This document shows positions 31,352 through 41,884 of a stretch of 64,000 nucleotides of DNA, one piece after another. The stretch covers positions 4,512,001 to 4,576,000 of the forward strand of contig NZ_CP075566.1 of NCBI RefSeq assembly GCF_018502625.1, read 5' to 3'. Origin of the DNA: Pseudomonas hormoni (GTDB lineage Bacteria > Pseudomonadota > Gammaproteobacteria > Pseudomonadales > Pseudomonadaceae). The position numbers were made by a program, and so were the translations under genes. Below the pieces are notes generated by a model. It was not told the DNA's origin, searched no databases, and worked only from the letters and a program-made list of their open reading frames with translations. How positions within the stretch are numbered: the stretch's first letter is position 1; the number at the start of each line of letters is the position of its first letter.

Positions 31352-32471
31352 GGGCCACCTCCAGCGCGCTGCGGCGACTTGCCCGCTTCAACTGCAGGGG
31401 TTCCCAATAGAGCAGTCCCAGGCCGATGACCAGGAAAATCGCGTGAACCCACCACAGACCCAGAGCAGGCGGGATCTTGCCCTTTTCAAGGGCGCCGCGA
31501 GCGGCAATCAGGATGCTCAGGTAAGCCATATAAAGAAGAATCGCCGGCAGCAGCTTGAGGAAACGGCCCTGGCGCGGGTTGACCCGCGACAGCGGCACCG
31601 CCATCAAGGTCACGATGAAGACCAGCAACGGCAACGACAGACGCCATTGCAGTTCGGTGCGGGACCGCAGGTCGTCGCTGCCGAGCAAGGAACTGGTGGG
31701 CATTGCATCACGGTCGGTGACTTCGTCGCTCACGTCCGGTTTAGGCAGCAATACGCCGTACTCTTCGTACTTGATTGCTCGGTAGTTGGCCTGCCCCGGG
31801 TTGCCGTCATAGCGATAGCCATTGTCGAGAATCAGGTAGCGGTTACCGTCGGGGCGGATTTCCTGACGGCCCTTCTCGGCCACCAGCACGGAAATGCCGC
31901 GATCCTTCTTGTCGGACGAGACGTTCTTTTGCGAAATGAACACACCGCCGAGGTGGATGCGGTCATCCGACAGCGTTTCGGTGTAGGTCACCCGGGTTCC
32001 GTCGCGCAGAGCCTGGAAGCGCCCGGGCTCAAGGGTATCGAACTCGGTCAGGGCGTCCTGCTTGTTCAGCAACAACTGGAACTGATTGGCCCCTTGTGGC
32101 GCCAGACTCAGGCTTAGCCACGCCACCACCAGCGCAACCAGCGTGGCCGGAAACAGCGTCATGGTGAACAGGCGTTGCTGGCTCATGCCGGTGGCCGACA
32201 GCACGGTCATTTCGCTTTCGAGGTACAGGCGACCGTAGGCCAGCAGAATCCCGAGGAACAGGCCCAGCGGCAGGATCAGTTGCAAAAAGCCCGGCAGACG
32301 AAACCCCATGATCAGGAACAGCGAGCCCGGATCCAGAAGGCCGGCAGCCGCCTGGGCGAGGTATTTGATGAAGCGCCCGCTCATGATGATGACCAGCAGC
32401 ACGGCGCTGACGGCGCTCAAGGTCAACAGGACTTCGCGGGACAGATAACGGAAGACAATCAAACCAGACAC
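31344..32471 (-). CDS. lptF: LPS export ABC transporter permease LptF
   Basis: 375 residues, beginning LIVFRYLSREVLLTLSAVSAVLLVIIMSGRFIKYLAQAA. It has the same two-times-three helix layout as LptG and a periplasmic jellyroll from about residue 125 to 260. GILLAYGRLYLESEMTVLSATGMSQQRL corresponds to the coupling helix that contacts LptB. It is divergent from pepA, as in other pseudomonads, with promoters expected in the 299-base gap 32472-32770, where no other feature was recognised. Confidence 0.96.
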   Translation of the reverse strand: MSGLIVFRYLSREVLLTLSAVSAVLLVIIMSGRFIKYLAQAAAGLLDPGSLFLIMGFRLPGFLQLILPLGLFLGILLAYGRLYLESEMTVLSATGMSQQRLFTMTLFPATLVALVVAWLSLSLAPQGANQFQLLLNKQDALTEFDTLEPGRFQALRDGTRVTYTETLSDDRIHLGGVFISQKNVSSDKKDRGISVLVAEKGRQEIRPDGNRYLILDNGYRYDGNPGQANYRAIKYEEYGVLLPKPDVSDEVTDRDAMPTSSLLGSDDLRSRTELQWRLSLPLLVFIVTLMAVPLSRVNPRQGRFLKLLPAILLYMAYLSILIAARGALEKGKIPPALGLWWVHAIFLVIGLGLLYWEPLQLKRASRRSALEVARG

Positions 32472-32755
32472 TCCAGGGTTGTCAGGCTAAGGCGGCCAAA
32501 CAAGCAAACGTATCAGGCAGCCCGCAAGACAGAGCCGCCGAAAAAAGTTGGCGCATTATCCTGTGATTGGGTGCGCCTGTCACTGCGCACGCTCAAGCAG
32601 GCGGCTAAAGCGTAGAAGATCGTACAACCGAGGGTTGTCAGGCTCGGGGCCCGAGGTTCAAACTGCGGCCTTTGTCGCAAGCCGTGACTTGCGTCTTTCT
32701 ATCTTATGAGCAGGTTCGAGCAAATGCCGTCGAGCCCTCGCGTGTTGACCATTAA

Positions 32756-34261
<1,506 letters not shown>

Positions 34262-34321
34262 AACCGATGATCCTGGGCGGCGTTGCTTTCGAGTGACGCC
34301 GCCCAAGGCTCAGGAACCGCA

Positions 34322-34750
34322 ATGACTAAAGTCGACTTCTATATCCTGCCCAGCGCCGATCCTTCGGCGCGGCTGGATTTCGCCTGCAAGCTCACCGAAA
34401 AAGCCTGGCGCATGGGACACCGCATTTACCTGCATTGCAGCGATGCCGCCCAGCGTGACGATCTCGATGCGCGCCTGTGGGCCTTCAAGGGCGAAAGTTT
34501 CGTGCCCCACGGCCCCGCTGAAAGCGAGCCTGACAGTTTGATTGTGCTGGGGCTTGGCGATGACTGCGGTCAACATCAGGACCTGCTGGTCAACCTCGAC
34601 TTGAAAGTCCCGGCCTTTGCCAACAAATTCGCCCGGGTGGCGGAAGTGGTGGTGGAAGATCCGACGATTCGTGCGGCGGCGCGGGAGAGTTTCCGTTTCT
34701 ACCGCGAACAGGGCTATCCTCTGCAAGATCACCGTTTACAGCGACTCTGA
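34322..34750 (+). CDS. holC: DNA polymerase III chi subunit
   Basis: 142 residues from the ATG at 34322 (MTKVDFYILPSADPSARLDFACKLTEKAWRMGHRIYLH). The upstream 13 codons of the frame were dropped on family match. Blocks LDARLWAFKGESFVPHG and LVNLDLKVPAFANKFARVAEVV are those of HolC. Chi bridges the clamp loader (through psi) to SSB on the lagging strand. Position after pepA is conserved in many proteobacteria. It ends 8 bp before the next gene. Confidence 0.95.
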   Translation: MTKVDFYILPSADPSARLDFACKLTEKAWRMGHRIYLHCSDAAQRDDLDARLWAFKGESFVPHGPAESEPDSLIVLGLGDDCGQHQDLLVNLDLKVPAFANKFARVAEVVVEDPTIRAAARESFRFYREQGYPLQDHRLQRL

Positions 34751-34758
34751 GCATTCCG

Positions 34759-35145
34759 ATGGACACTCCAAAACCGCTGCAAAAGTCCGCGCACCTGCTG
34801 GACGACCTCGAGTCGATCCGCCAATTGCTCGGCGATGACAACCTGCAACCACCCCTGCTGACCGACACGGTCGAGGACGGTGATCAGGAACAGATTCCGA
34901 TGTTGTTCGACACGGTCAGCGCTTCCCAGCCAACCGTCGAACCGACTCCACCCGCCGCCACCCCGCCGGCAGCCACCCCCGGCAAAAATCCCGACGACCT
35001 GCTGCACCTGGACAGCGAACTGCGCGCCGCCGCGCAATTGATCATGCAAGACGTGATCGACGACTTCGCGCCGCACATCGAAACCGAAATCAAACGCCGC
35101 CTCAGCGCGCGTCTGGAACGGTTGTTGAGCCAGTACAACGACTGA
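34759..35145 (+). CDS. Conserved holC-associated protein, function unknown
   Basis: 128 residues in three parts. An acidic N-terminus (LLDDLESIRQLLGDDN ... LLTDTVEDGDQEQIPMLFDTV) is followed by a Pro/Ala/Thr-rich linker (residues ~60-78) and a helical C-terminus rich in charged residues (LRAAAQLIMQDVIDDFAPHIETEIKRRLSARLERLL). No catalytic motif or signal peptide. It starts 8 bp after holC, so co-expression is clear. P. aeruginosa has a gene of this kind between holC and valS. A role near the replisome would be speculation. Confidence 0.8.
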   Translation: MDTPKPLQKSAHLLDDLESIRQLLGDDNLQPPLLTDTVEDGDQEQIPMLFDTVSASQPTVEPTPPAATPPAATPGKNPDDLLHLDSELRAAAQLIMQDVIDDFAPHIETEIKRRLSARLERLLSQYND

Positions 35146-35157
35146 ACCATCTGTGGG

Positions 35158-35190
35158 AGATTCTATATTTGTTCCCCAAATATAGAATCT
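35158..35190. repeat. Perfect 14-bp AT-rich inverted repeat
   Basis: AGATTCTATATTTG, five bases, then the exact complement, 12 bases after the stop of the holC-associated gene. It marks the abrupt change from high-GC operon to AT-rich insert. It could end the pepA operon transcript, although no T-run follows, or be the end of a mobile element. Confidence 0.7.
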
Positions 35191-35430
35191 GGCTACCGAT
35201 ATTGGCATTCCTGATCGCGCACGATTGGGGGGATCTGCAAAATTCCGCTCGCCAATTCGCCTTTTTCCAATAGTCGACCGAAGTTGAGTATTGCCGCTTC
35301 ATCGGAAACCCCGATCCAGATGCCCCTAAAAAACCAGCGAAGAATCGTGCTCTCGTTAAATGCATCTTTCACCGTCGAATCGCTGTAGCCCGTATTGAGG
35401 CGGGCACTTCACCAAACTTGAAAGTTTCTT
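35191..35430 (-). pseudogene. Degenerate IS5-like transposase fragment
   Basis: One minus-strand frame through 35381 reads NTGYSDSTVKDAFNES, then TILRWFFRGIWIGVSDEAAI, then LNFGRLLEKGELASGIL before stops near 35190. The order SD-x-x-V-x-DA, R-F and the T/A-I-L-x-F-R-x-LLE block is that of the N-terminal region of IS5-family transposases (GLSD---E-ALYD---R-F ... PD-TTI--FR-LLE). A stop lies 5' of it and the catalytic DDE part is absent. It is a decayed fragment, and the exact IS group cannot be given. Confidence 0.55.
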
Positions 35431-35560
35431 TCAGAGCCCCTCCCTTGGAAAATATCCCCCTATACAACAATTCGAGTTAATAGTTTATCTCCCCACTCAA
35501 TTACCGCATGCGCCCACTAAATACTTTCAAAAAACGCTCAACAACCCACAAATAAATCTG

Positions 35561-35589
35561 TTGATTATTTAACTAAGCCTTCTTATATT
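35561..35589 (+). promoter_or_regulatory. Sigma-70 promoter of the tmRNA gene
   Basis: TTGATT at 35561-35566 and TATATT at 35584-35589 with a 17-base spacer, 20 bases before the mature tmRNA 5' end. A short leader for RNase P removal is expected. Confidence 0.75.
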
Positions 35590-35609
35590 TGCCCTGCCTT
35601 AGCGCACTT

Positions 35610-36015
35610 GGGGCCGATTAGGATTCGACGCCGGTAACAAAACTCTAGGGGCATGCCGAGTGGGTAACAGCACTCGTAAATCCACTGTTACATACTTAAT
35701 AGTTGCCAAACTTGCCAACTACGGTGCTCCTGCAATGAACGATTCCCTCTTCAAGGAAAAGATCTACGCTTAAGCACTTCTGGCCGCCTCGGCGCCAGCA
35801 ATCACCAGGGGATTTCTGTAAACCCGACCTGATTGTCATTTAGAACAGAATCGCCGCGTAGTGTGCTGTGGACGTAACGGCTAAATATTACACAGCTCGC
35901 CCCATGCGCCCTGCCCCTCGGGTGGCGACGGGTTAACTTAATTGAACGGGCTAAGCATGTAGAACCGACAGCGGAGTACTGGCGGACGGGGGTTCAAATC
36001 CCCCCGGCTCCACCA
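35610..36015 (+). ncRNA. ssrA: Transfer-messenger RNA with atypical tag frame
   Basis: A complete 406-nt tmRNA. GGGGCCG at the 5' end pairs with CGGCUCC before the encoded ACCA, including the G3-U wobble that identifies alanine acceptors. The T arm (GGGGGTTCAAATCCCCC) and D-like part (GATTAGGATTCGACGCCGG) are canonical. Pseudoknot segments are present, for example CGAGTG/CACTCG in PK1 and CTGG...CCAG in PK2. The resume codon GCC (35705-35707) follows the usual TAGTT. The tag frame runs 22 codons to TAA at 35771-35773, beginning AKLANYGAPA and ending KEKIYA. Ordinary gammaproteobacterial tags are about 10-13 residues and end ALAA. A ClpXP-type degron is therefore missing. Its own promoter precedes it and a strong terminator follows. 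Whether a normal ssrA exists elsewhere in the genome cannot be seen. Confidence 0.93.
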
Positions 36016-36017
36016 AA

Positions 36018-36113
36018 TGAAGTAAATACTTCACCCGTTTGCTGACGAAATGTCATTGGCAGCAAAACAGGTCATCTGGAGAGGTGACCGCCAGGTCGTC
36101 AGAAGTGACGACC
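36018..36113 (+). other. Cluster of hairpins downstream of tmRNA
   Basis: Three inverted repeats in a row: TGAAGTA-AA-TACTTCA (36018-36033), GGTCATC with GGTGACC (about 36080-36090, one G-U pair), and GGTCGTCA-GAAG-TGACGACC (36094-36113). They lie in the expected 3' trailer of the tmRNA precursor before its terminator. Confidence 0.6.
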
Positions 36114-36118
36114 GATTT

Positions 36119-36149
36119 AAAGCCATCCTCAGGGGTGGCTTTTTTTTGT
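36119..36149 (+). terminator. Intrinsic terminator after the tmRNA
   Basis: AAGCCATCC, short loop, GGGTGGCTT and a run of T's: a strong rho-independent terminator about 100 bases after the CCA end. Confidence 0.9.
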
Positions 36150-36499
36150 TTTTTTTTCCGCGCTCAAGAGACAACAGAAACCAGTAAGCCGATTTGATTG
36201 ATGATCTGCGCACGAGCGCACACATTAACCAACAGACATACTTATTCCCGATACGATTAACTATTTTTTTGGAGAGATGGTCTACCGTTTCGATCAAGCC
36301 TGAGGGCGAGACTCCGTAGTCCCATCTGGCGCCCGGAGCTATCTGCCTCCTTTCCAGTGTCGGATGTCAAAAGGACGTTCCGACAAATCCCGTCGCCCCG
36401 AATCACTCTGCGCCTGTCCGCCCCTGCTCGCCCTGCGCCCCATGCCCCGCTATACTCGTCGGCTTTTCCTGAATTAATGCCAATAGGGTCCCGCCGCGC
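36150..36499. other. Intergenic segment upstream of valS
   Basis: 350 bases, AT-rich at first and normal near valS. No reading frame with credible features. TATACT at 36451-36456 is a possible -10 element for valS. The rest is unexplained. Confidence 0.45.
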
Positions 36500-39346
36500 A
36501 TGGATAAGACCTACCAGCCGCACGCCATTGAATCTTCCTGGTACAACACCTGGGAGTCAGAGAATTACTTCGCCCCGCAAGGCGCGGGCGAGTCCTACAC
36601 CATTATGATCCCGCCGCCGAACGTCACCGGCAGCCTGCACATGGGGCACGGCTTCAACAACGCGATCATGGACGCCCTGATCCGTTTCCGCCGCATGCAG
36701 GGTCGCAACACCCTGTGGCAGCCGGGCACCGACCACGCCGGTATCGCCACGCAAATGCTGGTGGAACGCCAACTCGAAGCCCAGGGCCAGAATCGCCACG
36801 ACCTGGGCCGTGAGAAATTCCTCGAAAAAGTCTGGGAATGGAAGGATCAGTCCGGCGGCAACATCAGCCGTCAGATCCGCCGTCTCGGCTCGTCCGTGGA
36901 CTGGGGCCGCGAGCGCTTCACCATGGACGACGGCCTCTCGGAAGCTGTTAAAGAAGCGTTCGTGCGCCTGCACGAAGACGGCTTGATCTATCGCGGCAAG
37001 CGTCTGGTCAACTGGGACACCAAGTTGCACACGGCGATTTCCGACCTCGAAGTGGAAAACCATGACGAGAAAGGTTTCCTGTGGAACCTGAAATACCCGC
37101 TGGCCGACGGCGCCAAGACCGCTGAAGGTAATGATTACCTGATCGTCGCGACCACTCGCCCGGAAACCATGCTTGGCGACGCCGCCGTGGCTGTTAACCC
37201 GAACGATGAACGCTACCAGGCCCTGATCGGCAAATTTGTCGAGCTGCCGCTGGTCGGCCGCCGCATCCCGATCATCGCCGACGATTACTGCGATCCAGAA
37301 TTCGGCACCGGCTGCGTGAAAATCACCCCGGCCCACGATTTCAACGACTACGAAGTCGGCAAGCGCCACAACCTGCCGCTGCTGAACATCTTTGACAAAA
37401 ACGCGGCCGTACTGCCGGCCTGTCAGGTGTTCAACCTCGACGGCACGCTGAATGAAAGCATCGACGGCAAGATCCCGGCCGAATACACCGGCCTCGACCG
37501 CTTCGAAGCGCGTAAGCAAATCGTGGCTGCGTTCGATGCTGCCGGCCTCTTGGTCAGCGTCAACGATCACGCGCTGAAAGTGCCGAAAGGCGACCGTTCC
37601 GGCACCATCATCGAGCCTTGGCTGACCGATCAGTGGTACGTGTCCACCAAGCCGTTGGCCGAGCCTGCGATTGCCGCCGTTGAAGACGGCCGCATCCAGT
37701 TCGTGCCAAAACAGTACGAAAACATGTACTTCTCGTGGATGCGCGACATCCAGGACTGGTGCATCAGCCGTCAGCTGTGGTGGGGCCACCGGATTCCGGC
37801 CTGGTACGACGAGTCCGGCAAAGTCTACGTCGGCCGCGACGAAGCCGAAGTGCGTGCCAAGCACAACCTCGGCCCGGACGTTGCGCTGCAACAGGACAAC
37901 GACGTACTCGACACCTGGTTCAGTTCGGGCCTGTGGACGTTCTCCACGCTCGGCTGGCCCGAGCAGACCGAATTCCTGAAGAAATTCCACTCCACCGACG
38001 TGCTGGTCACCGGCTTCGACATCATTTTCTTCTGGGTCGCCCGGATGATCATGCTCACCATGCACCTGGTGAAAAACGAAGACGGCACGCCGCAGGTTCC
38101 GTTCAAGACCGTTTATGTTCACGGCCTGGTGCGTGATGGCCAGGGTCAGAAGATGTCCAAGTCCAAGGGCAACGTCCTGGACCCGCTGGACATCATCGAC
38201 GGTATCGAGCTGGAAGACCTGGTGCAGAAGCGCACCTCCGGCATGATGCAGCCGAAACTGGCGAAGAAGATCGAGAAGCAGACCCGCGACGAGTTCGCCG
38301 ACGGCATCGCCAGCTACGGCACCGACGCCCTGCGCTTCACCTTCTGCTCGCTGGCGTCCACCGGTCGCGACATCAAGTTCGACATGGGCCGCGTCGAAGG
38401 CTATCGCAACTTCTGCAACAAGATCTGGAACGCCGCGCGCTACGTGCTGGACAAGGGCGAAGACTGCGGCCAGAACGGCGAAGCCTACGAGCTGTCGCTG
38501 GCGGATCGCTGGATCATTTCGCAGTTGCAACGCACCGAAGCCGAAGTGACCCGTCAACTTGACCAGTTCCGCTTCGACCTCGCGGCACAAGCCTTGTACG
38601 AGTTCATCTGGAACCAGTATTGCGACTGGTACCTGGAACTGTCCAAGCCTGTGCTGTGGGACGAAAACGCACCGGTTGAACGTCAGCGCGGTACTCGTCG
38701 CACGCTGGTTCGCGTCCTGGAAGTCGCGCTGCGTCTGGCGCACCCGTTCATGCCGTTCATCACCGAAGAAATCTGGCAGCGCATCGCGCCGCTGGCCGGT
38801 ATCGAAGGCAAGACGATCATGCTGCAGCCTTGGCCAGTGGCTAATGAAGAGCGCATCGATCCAGCGGCCGAGAACGATATCGAATGGCTCAAGGAACTGA
38901 TGCTCGGCACGCGCAACATCCGTGGCGAAATGAACATCGGGCCGGGCAAGCCGCTGAACCTGTTCCTGAAAAACGTCAGCGCCGAAGATCAGCGTCGCCT
39001 CACCGAGAACGAAGCCCTGTTGAAGAAACTGGCTCGCCTCGAATCGATCACCGTGCTGGCTGCCGGCGAAGAAGCACCGCTATCCGCCACCGCGTTGGTA
39101 GGTGAGATGGAAGTGCTGGTACCAATGGCCGGCCTGATCGACAAGGATGCCGAGCTGGCACGTCTGGACAAGGAAATCCTGCGTCTACAGGGCGAAGTCC
39201 AGCGCGTGGGCGGCAAGCTGTCCAACGCTGGTTTTGTCGACAAGGCCCCGGCCGAAGTCATCGAGAAGGAACGCGCCAAACTGGCGGAAGCCGAACAGGC
39301 TTTGGGCAAGTTGGCCGAGCAGCATGCGCGGATAGCAAGCTTATAA
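36500..39346 (+). CDS. valS: Valyl-tRNA synthetase
   Basis: 948 residues. The class I HIGH motif is [15 protein letters not shown]. The editing (CP1) domain contains [17 protein letters not shown] and [22 protein letters not shown]. The KMSKS motif is [13 protein letters not shown]. The anticodon-binding domain is followed by a C-terminal coiled coil ([20 protein letters not shown] ... [20 protein letters not shown]). It charges tRNA-Val and hydrolyses misacylated Thr-tRNA-Val. The upstream gap, normally short, is enlarged here by the tmRNA insert; a terminator follows directly. Confidence 0.98.
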   Translation: MDKTYQPHAIESSWYNTWESENYFAPQGAGESYTIMIPPPNVTGSLHMGHGFNNAIMDALIRFRRMQGRNTLWQPGTDHAGIATQMLVERQLEAQGQNRHDLGREKFLEKVWEWKDQSGGNISRQIRRLGSSVDWGRERFTMDDGLSEAVKEAFVRLHEDGLIYRGKRLVNWDTKLHTAISDLEVENHDEKGFLWNLKYPLADGAKTAEGNDYLIVATTRPETMLGDAAVAVNPNDERYQALIGKFVELPLVGRRIPIIADDYCDPEFGTGCVKITPAHDFNDYEVGKRHNLPLLNIFDKNAAVLPACQVFNLDGTLNESIDGKIPAEYTGLDRFEARKQIVAAFDAAGLLVSVNDHALKVPKGDRSGTIIEPWLTDQWYVSTKPLAEPAIAAVEDGRIQFVPKQYENMYFSWMRDIQDWCISRQLWWGHRIPAWYDESGKVYVGRDEAEVRAKHNLGPDVALQQDNDVLDTWFSSGLWTFSTLGWPEQTEFLKKFHSTDVLVTGFDIIFFWVARMIMLTMHLVKNEDGTPQVPFKTVYVHGLVRDGQGQKMSKSKGNVLDPLDIIDGIELEDLVQKRTSGMMQPKLAKKIEKQTRDEFADGIASYGTDALRFTFCSLASTGRDIKFDMGRVEGYRNFCNKIWNAARYVLDKGEDCGQNGEAYELSLADRWIISQLQRTEAEVTRQLDQFRFDLAAQALYEFIWNQYCDWYLELSKPVLWDENAPVERQRGTRRTLVRVLEVALRLAHPFMPFITEEIWQRIAPLAGIEGKTIMLQPWPVANEERIDPAAENDIEWLKELMLGTRNIRGEMNIGPGKPLNLFLKNVSAEDQRRLTENEALLKKLARLESITVLAAGEEAPLSATALVGEMEVLVPMAGLIDKDAELARLDKEILRLQGEVQRVGGKLSNAGFVDKAPAEVIEKERAKLAEAEQALGKLAEQHARIASL

Positions 39347-39371
39347 ACGACTGTTACACAGTTATAAAAAT

Positions 39372-39400
39372 AACGCCCCGATTATCGGGGCGTTTTTTTT
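39372..39400 (+). terminator. Terminator of valS
   Basis: AACGCCCCGATTATCGGGGCG followed by eight T's, 26 bases after the valS stop. Confidence 0.92.
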
Positions 39401-39511
39401 GAATAATAATTTAATATTTAAATTGACCCTCTCCAATAAAAGTCCGATAGCCTGTTTCCCGCCACACCAATTAAACCACCCTAAAATTTTAAGATAACAA
39501 GGTTTATCCGC

Positions 39512-39982
39512 ATGAGTACTCTTCGACAAAAGTCGTTTCTTGCAACATTGATCTATAACAACAGGCCCTTAAGTTTTTTAGGCCTGATTTCAGCAGGAAA
39601 ATCGATAGGCCCGGTTTTATCGACGGAACCCTTTGGTCAAACCGCCACATTTTACTTTCGCTGCGAAGGTGACTACTACAACCTCTACGTCAGATCCGAA
39701 GGCCGGATTTTCGGACAAACACTGGTTGCAGACGGCTCGTTTTTCGGCACCAGCACAAAAGATGCAACGAGCTTCAATATATTGGATACCCATGGAAAAA
39801 TAGTTACTCTCGACGACCTTAAAACCAACAAAGAACAGATACGCCTACAAACCCGAGGGGGCTTAGAGTTAAAACGTAACGGCGATCTAATAGTCACGAC
39901 CACAGGCAAAGAAAAACTGACACTGGAACTGGATATCATGGGGCGTAACGAGCCTTATCTAGACCATCCGGATGAAATCTGA
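39512..39982 (+). CDS. Unknown protein, first of a tandem paralog pair
   Basis: 156 residues, no signal peptide, no membrane segment, no family recognised. Predicted mostly beta strands (TATFYFRCEGDYYNLYVRSEGRIFGQTLV ... TSFNILDTHGKIVTLDDL). It begins MSTLRQKSFLATL and ends PYLDHPDEI, and both ends are shared with the next gene. AAGG precedes the ATG. Codon use is AT-rich compared with valS and rlmF, suggesting acquisition. The repeated aromatic-rich strands might form a beta-trefoil or similar binding fold, but that is a guess. Confidence 0.75.
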   Translation: MSTLRQKSFLATLIYNNRPLSFLGLISAGKSIGPVLSTEPFGQTATFYFRCEGDYYNLYVRSEGRIFGQTLVADGSFFGTSTKDATSFNILDTHGKIVTLDDLKTNKEQIRLQTRGGLELKRNGDLIVTTTGKEKLTLELDIMGRNEPYLDHPDEI

Positions 39983-40097
39983 CAGTTTTTCAGGACGTTG
40001 AATTTCGGTCATTCGCCCCTTGTATCCGACCTCGAAAAACCTGGGCATCTCTAGCAAAAACCACATACCCCCCCAACACTGACAAAGGATTATCAGT

Positions 40098-40577
40098 ATG
40101 AGCACCAATCGACAGAAATCATTTCTCGCAACATTGGCCTTCCACGGAAAACCGGCGGCAATCATTTCACACTCCGGCAATACAGCCCCGGTTTGGGGCC
40201 AAGCCAACAATGGAGTGGCGGACGTATTATATTTTCGATGCGACGGAGACACCTATACGCTTTACATCCGAACTGAAGGCAAGCATTTCGGAAAAACAAT
40301 CGATCGAGTCGAAAACTTCTTTACGACCAGTACGGCAAGAAACACGACCACGTTCGACATCATCGGCGAAAACGGAAAAGTCATTACACTCGATCAACTC
40401 GATACAGATAAAGAAGTCATAGCCTTGCAAACCCGAAGTGGCGATTTATTGAAGACTGAGGTTGTCTGGACGGACGAACCTAAAAGAATCATGCTCAATG
40501 GCCAATCCCCCATCACTTTCGGCTTGAAAATTCTGGAGCGCAATGTGCCTTATCTCAGTCATCCGGACGAGGTCTGA
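40098..40577 (+). CDS. Unknown protein, second of a tandem paralog pair
   Basis: 159 residues, alignable end to end with the product at 39512. Shared features are MST-RQKSFLATL, YFRC-GD-Y-LY-R-EG--FG-T, FFTTST, a GK(V/I)(I/V)TLD-L motif, LQTR-G and the last residues PYL-HPDE-. By eye about two fifths of positions match. AAAGGA precedes the ATG, 115 bases after the first gene, with no terminator between, so they are likely co-transcribed. Function unknown. Their AT-rich composition contrasts with flanking core genes. Confidence 0.75.
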   Translation: MSTNRQKSFLATLAFHGKPAAIISHSGNTAPVWGQANNGVADVLYFRCDGDTYTLYIRTEGKHFGKTIDRVENFFTTSTARNTTTFDIIGENGKVITLDQLDTDKEVIALQTRSGDLLKTEVVWTDEPKRIMLNGQSPITFGLKILERNVPYLSHPDEV

Positions 40578-40628
40578 CAGGTTGCGGGCGAATTCGATCC
40601 ACCGCGCAGCGAGCTCATATGTGGGACA

Positions 40629-41690
40629 ATGCCCGCCAATTTGAGCCAAACCCTGAATCGACCGCCCATGACCGCCCCTAGCAAACCCAAAGCCCCGCGC
40701 ACCAAGCCGAAACCCGCAACTCCAGCCAAAGCCGTGGAGCCGCGTGAAAAGGCCAGCCTGCACCCGCGCAATCGCCATCAGGGTCGTTACGACTTCCCGG
40801 CACTGATCAAAACCACGCCGGAACTGGCGAAGTTCGTGATCATCAACCCGTACGGCAAGGAAAGCATCGACTTCGCCAGCCCTGACGCGGTGCGGGTGTT
40901 CAACCGGGCGCTGCTCAAGTCGTTCTATGGCATTGCGCATTGGGACATCCCGGCGGATTACCTCTGTCCGCCGGTGCCGGGGCGTGCCGACTACGTGCAC
41001 TTTCTGGCCGACTTGCTGGCCAGCGTCAATGACGGCGAAATCCCGCGCGGTGCGCCGGTCAAGGTGCTGGATATCGGCATGGGCGCCAACTGCGTCTATC
41101 CGCTGATCGGTTACAGCGACTACCGCTGGCACTTCCTCGGCTCGGAGATCGACCCGACCGCCGTGGCTGCCGCCAAGGCCATCGTGCAATCCAACGGACT
41201 GAACAAAGCCATTCAGTTGCGCCAGCAAAGCAATCCCAAGCACATCCTGCTGGGTTTGCTGGAGCCGGGCGAACGCTTTGACCTGACCATGTGCAATCCG
41301 CCGTTCCATGCGTCGATGGACGAGGCCACCAAGGGCAGCGAGCGTAAATGGCGCGCCCTGGGCCGCGCCGACCCGAAACGCAAACTGCCAGTATTGAACT
41401 TTGGCGGGCAATCGGCGGAATTGTGGTGCGAAGGTGGCGAAGCGCGTTTTGTGACACAACTGATCGCCGAGAGCGCGCATTTTCAACACAAAGTGCTCTG
41501 GTTCAGCACCCTGGTCTCGAAAGCCTCGAACCTTCCGGCGATTCAGACGGCGCTGAAAAAGGCCGGCGTGCTGGAAAGCCAGGTCGTGGAAATGTCTCAG
41601 GGCCAGAAGCAAAGTCGCTTCGTCGCCTGGACCTTCCAGACCAAATCCGAACAACAGGTGTGGCGCGAGCGTTGGGCCCGCAAGAGCTGA
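40629..41690 (+). CDS. rlmF: 23S rRNA (adenine-1618-N6)-methyltransferase
   Basis: 353 residues. A basic, Pro/Lys-rich N-terminus precedes [17 protein letters not shown], the usual start of the conserved part. SAM-binding motif I is [16 protein letters not shown], and the N6-adenine methylase motif IV is MCNPPFHAS. It continues ERKWRALGR ... [16 protein letters not shown]. It methylates A1618 of 23S rRNA. The start is uncertain: ATG 40629 has a GGGA close by, and ATG 40668 has no clear Shine-Dalgarno. The gene begins soon after the paralog pair but has core-genome composition. Confidence 0.92.
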   Translation: MPANLSQTLNRPPMTAPSKPKAPRTKPKPATPAKAVEPREKASLHPRNRHQGRYDFPALIKTTPELAKFVIINPYGKESIDFASPDAVRVFNRALLKSFYGIAHWDIPADYLCPPVPGRADYVHFLADLLASVNDGEIPRGAPVKVLDIGMGANCVYPLIGYSDYRWHFLGSEIDPTAVAAAKAIVQSNGLNKAIQLRQQSNPKHILLGLLEPGERFDLTMCNPPFHASMDEATKGSERKWRALGRADPKRKLPVLNFGGQSAELWCEGGEARFVTQLIAESAHFQHKVLWFSTLVSKASNLPAIQTALKKAGVLESQVVEMSQGQKQSRFVAWTFQTKSEQQVWRERWARKS

Positions 41691-41701
41691 TCCGCTGACC
41701 C

Positions 41702-41802
41702 TGTAGGAGCGAGCTTGCTCGCGAAGAACCTGTGGTCAACGCGCTCATCCAGAATGCCCGCGTTATCGTTTGCGTCCTTCGCGAGCAAGCTCGCTCCTAC
41801 AG
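41702..41802. repeat. REP inverted pair (TGTAGGAGCGAGC family)
   Basis: TGTAGGAGCGAGCTTGCTCG and its inverse between the convergent rlmF and HU genes. Confidence 0.85.
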
Positions 41803-41833
41803 TGGTCTGCGGTGTTTTCGGAATCACAGACAC

Positions 41834-41876
41834 AAAAAAACCGTGCCCGGATCACTCCGGAGCACGGCTTTTTTTT
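41834..41876 (-). terminator. Terminator of the HU gene
   Basis: ACCGTGCCCGG-ATCACT-CCGGAGCACGGC with A- and T-runs on the two sides, 8 bases after the minus-strand stop at 41885; works for both strands. Confidence 0.88.
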
Positions 41877-41884
41877 ACTGCGTC

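Noticed and set aside
35102..35365. 87-codon minus-strand frame near the tmRNA insert
   Set aside because: It spans the end of the holC-associated gene and the inverted repeat. Another frame of the same strand carries the IS5-like pattern.
35705..35773. A normal LAA-ending tag in another frame of the tmRNA
   Set aside because: The +1 and +2 frames give no Ala-Leu-Ala-Ala ending, and the first GCC after TAGTT fits the conserved resume position.
36031..36297. 88-codon minus-strand frame after the tmRNA
   Set aside because: It is translated through the tmRNA terminator (poly-Lys from the T-run) and has no features.
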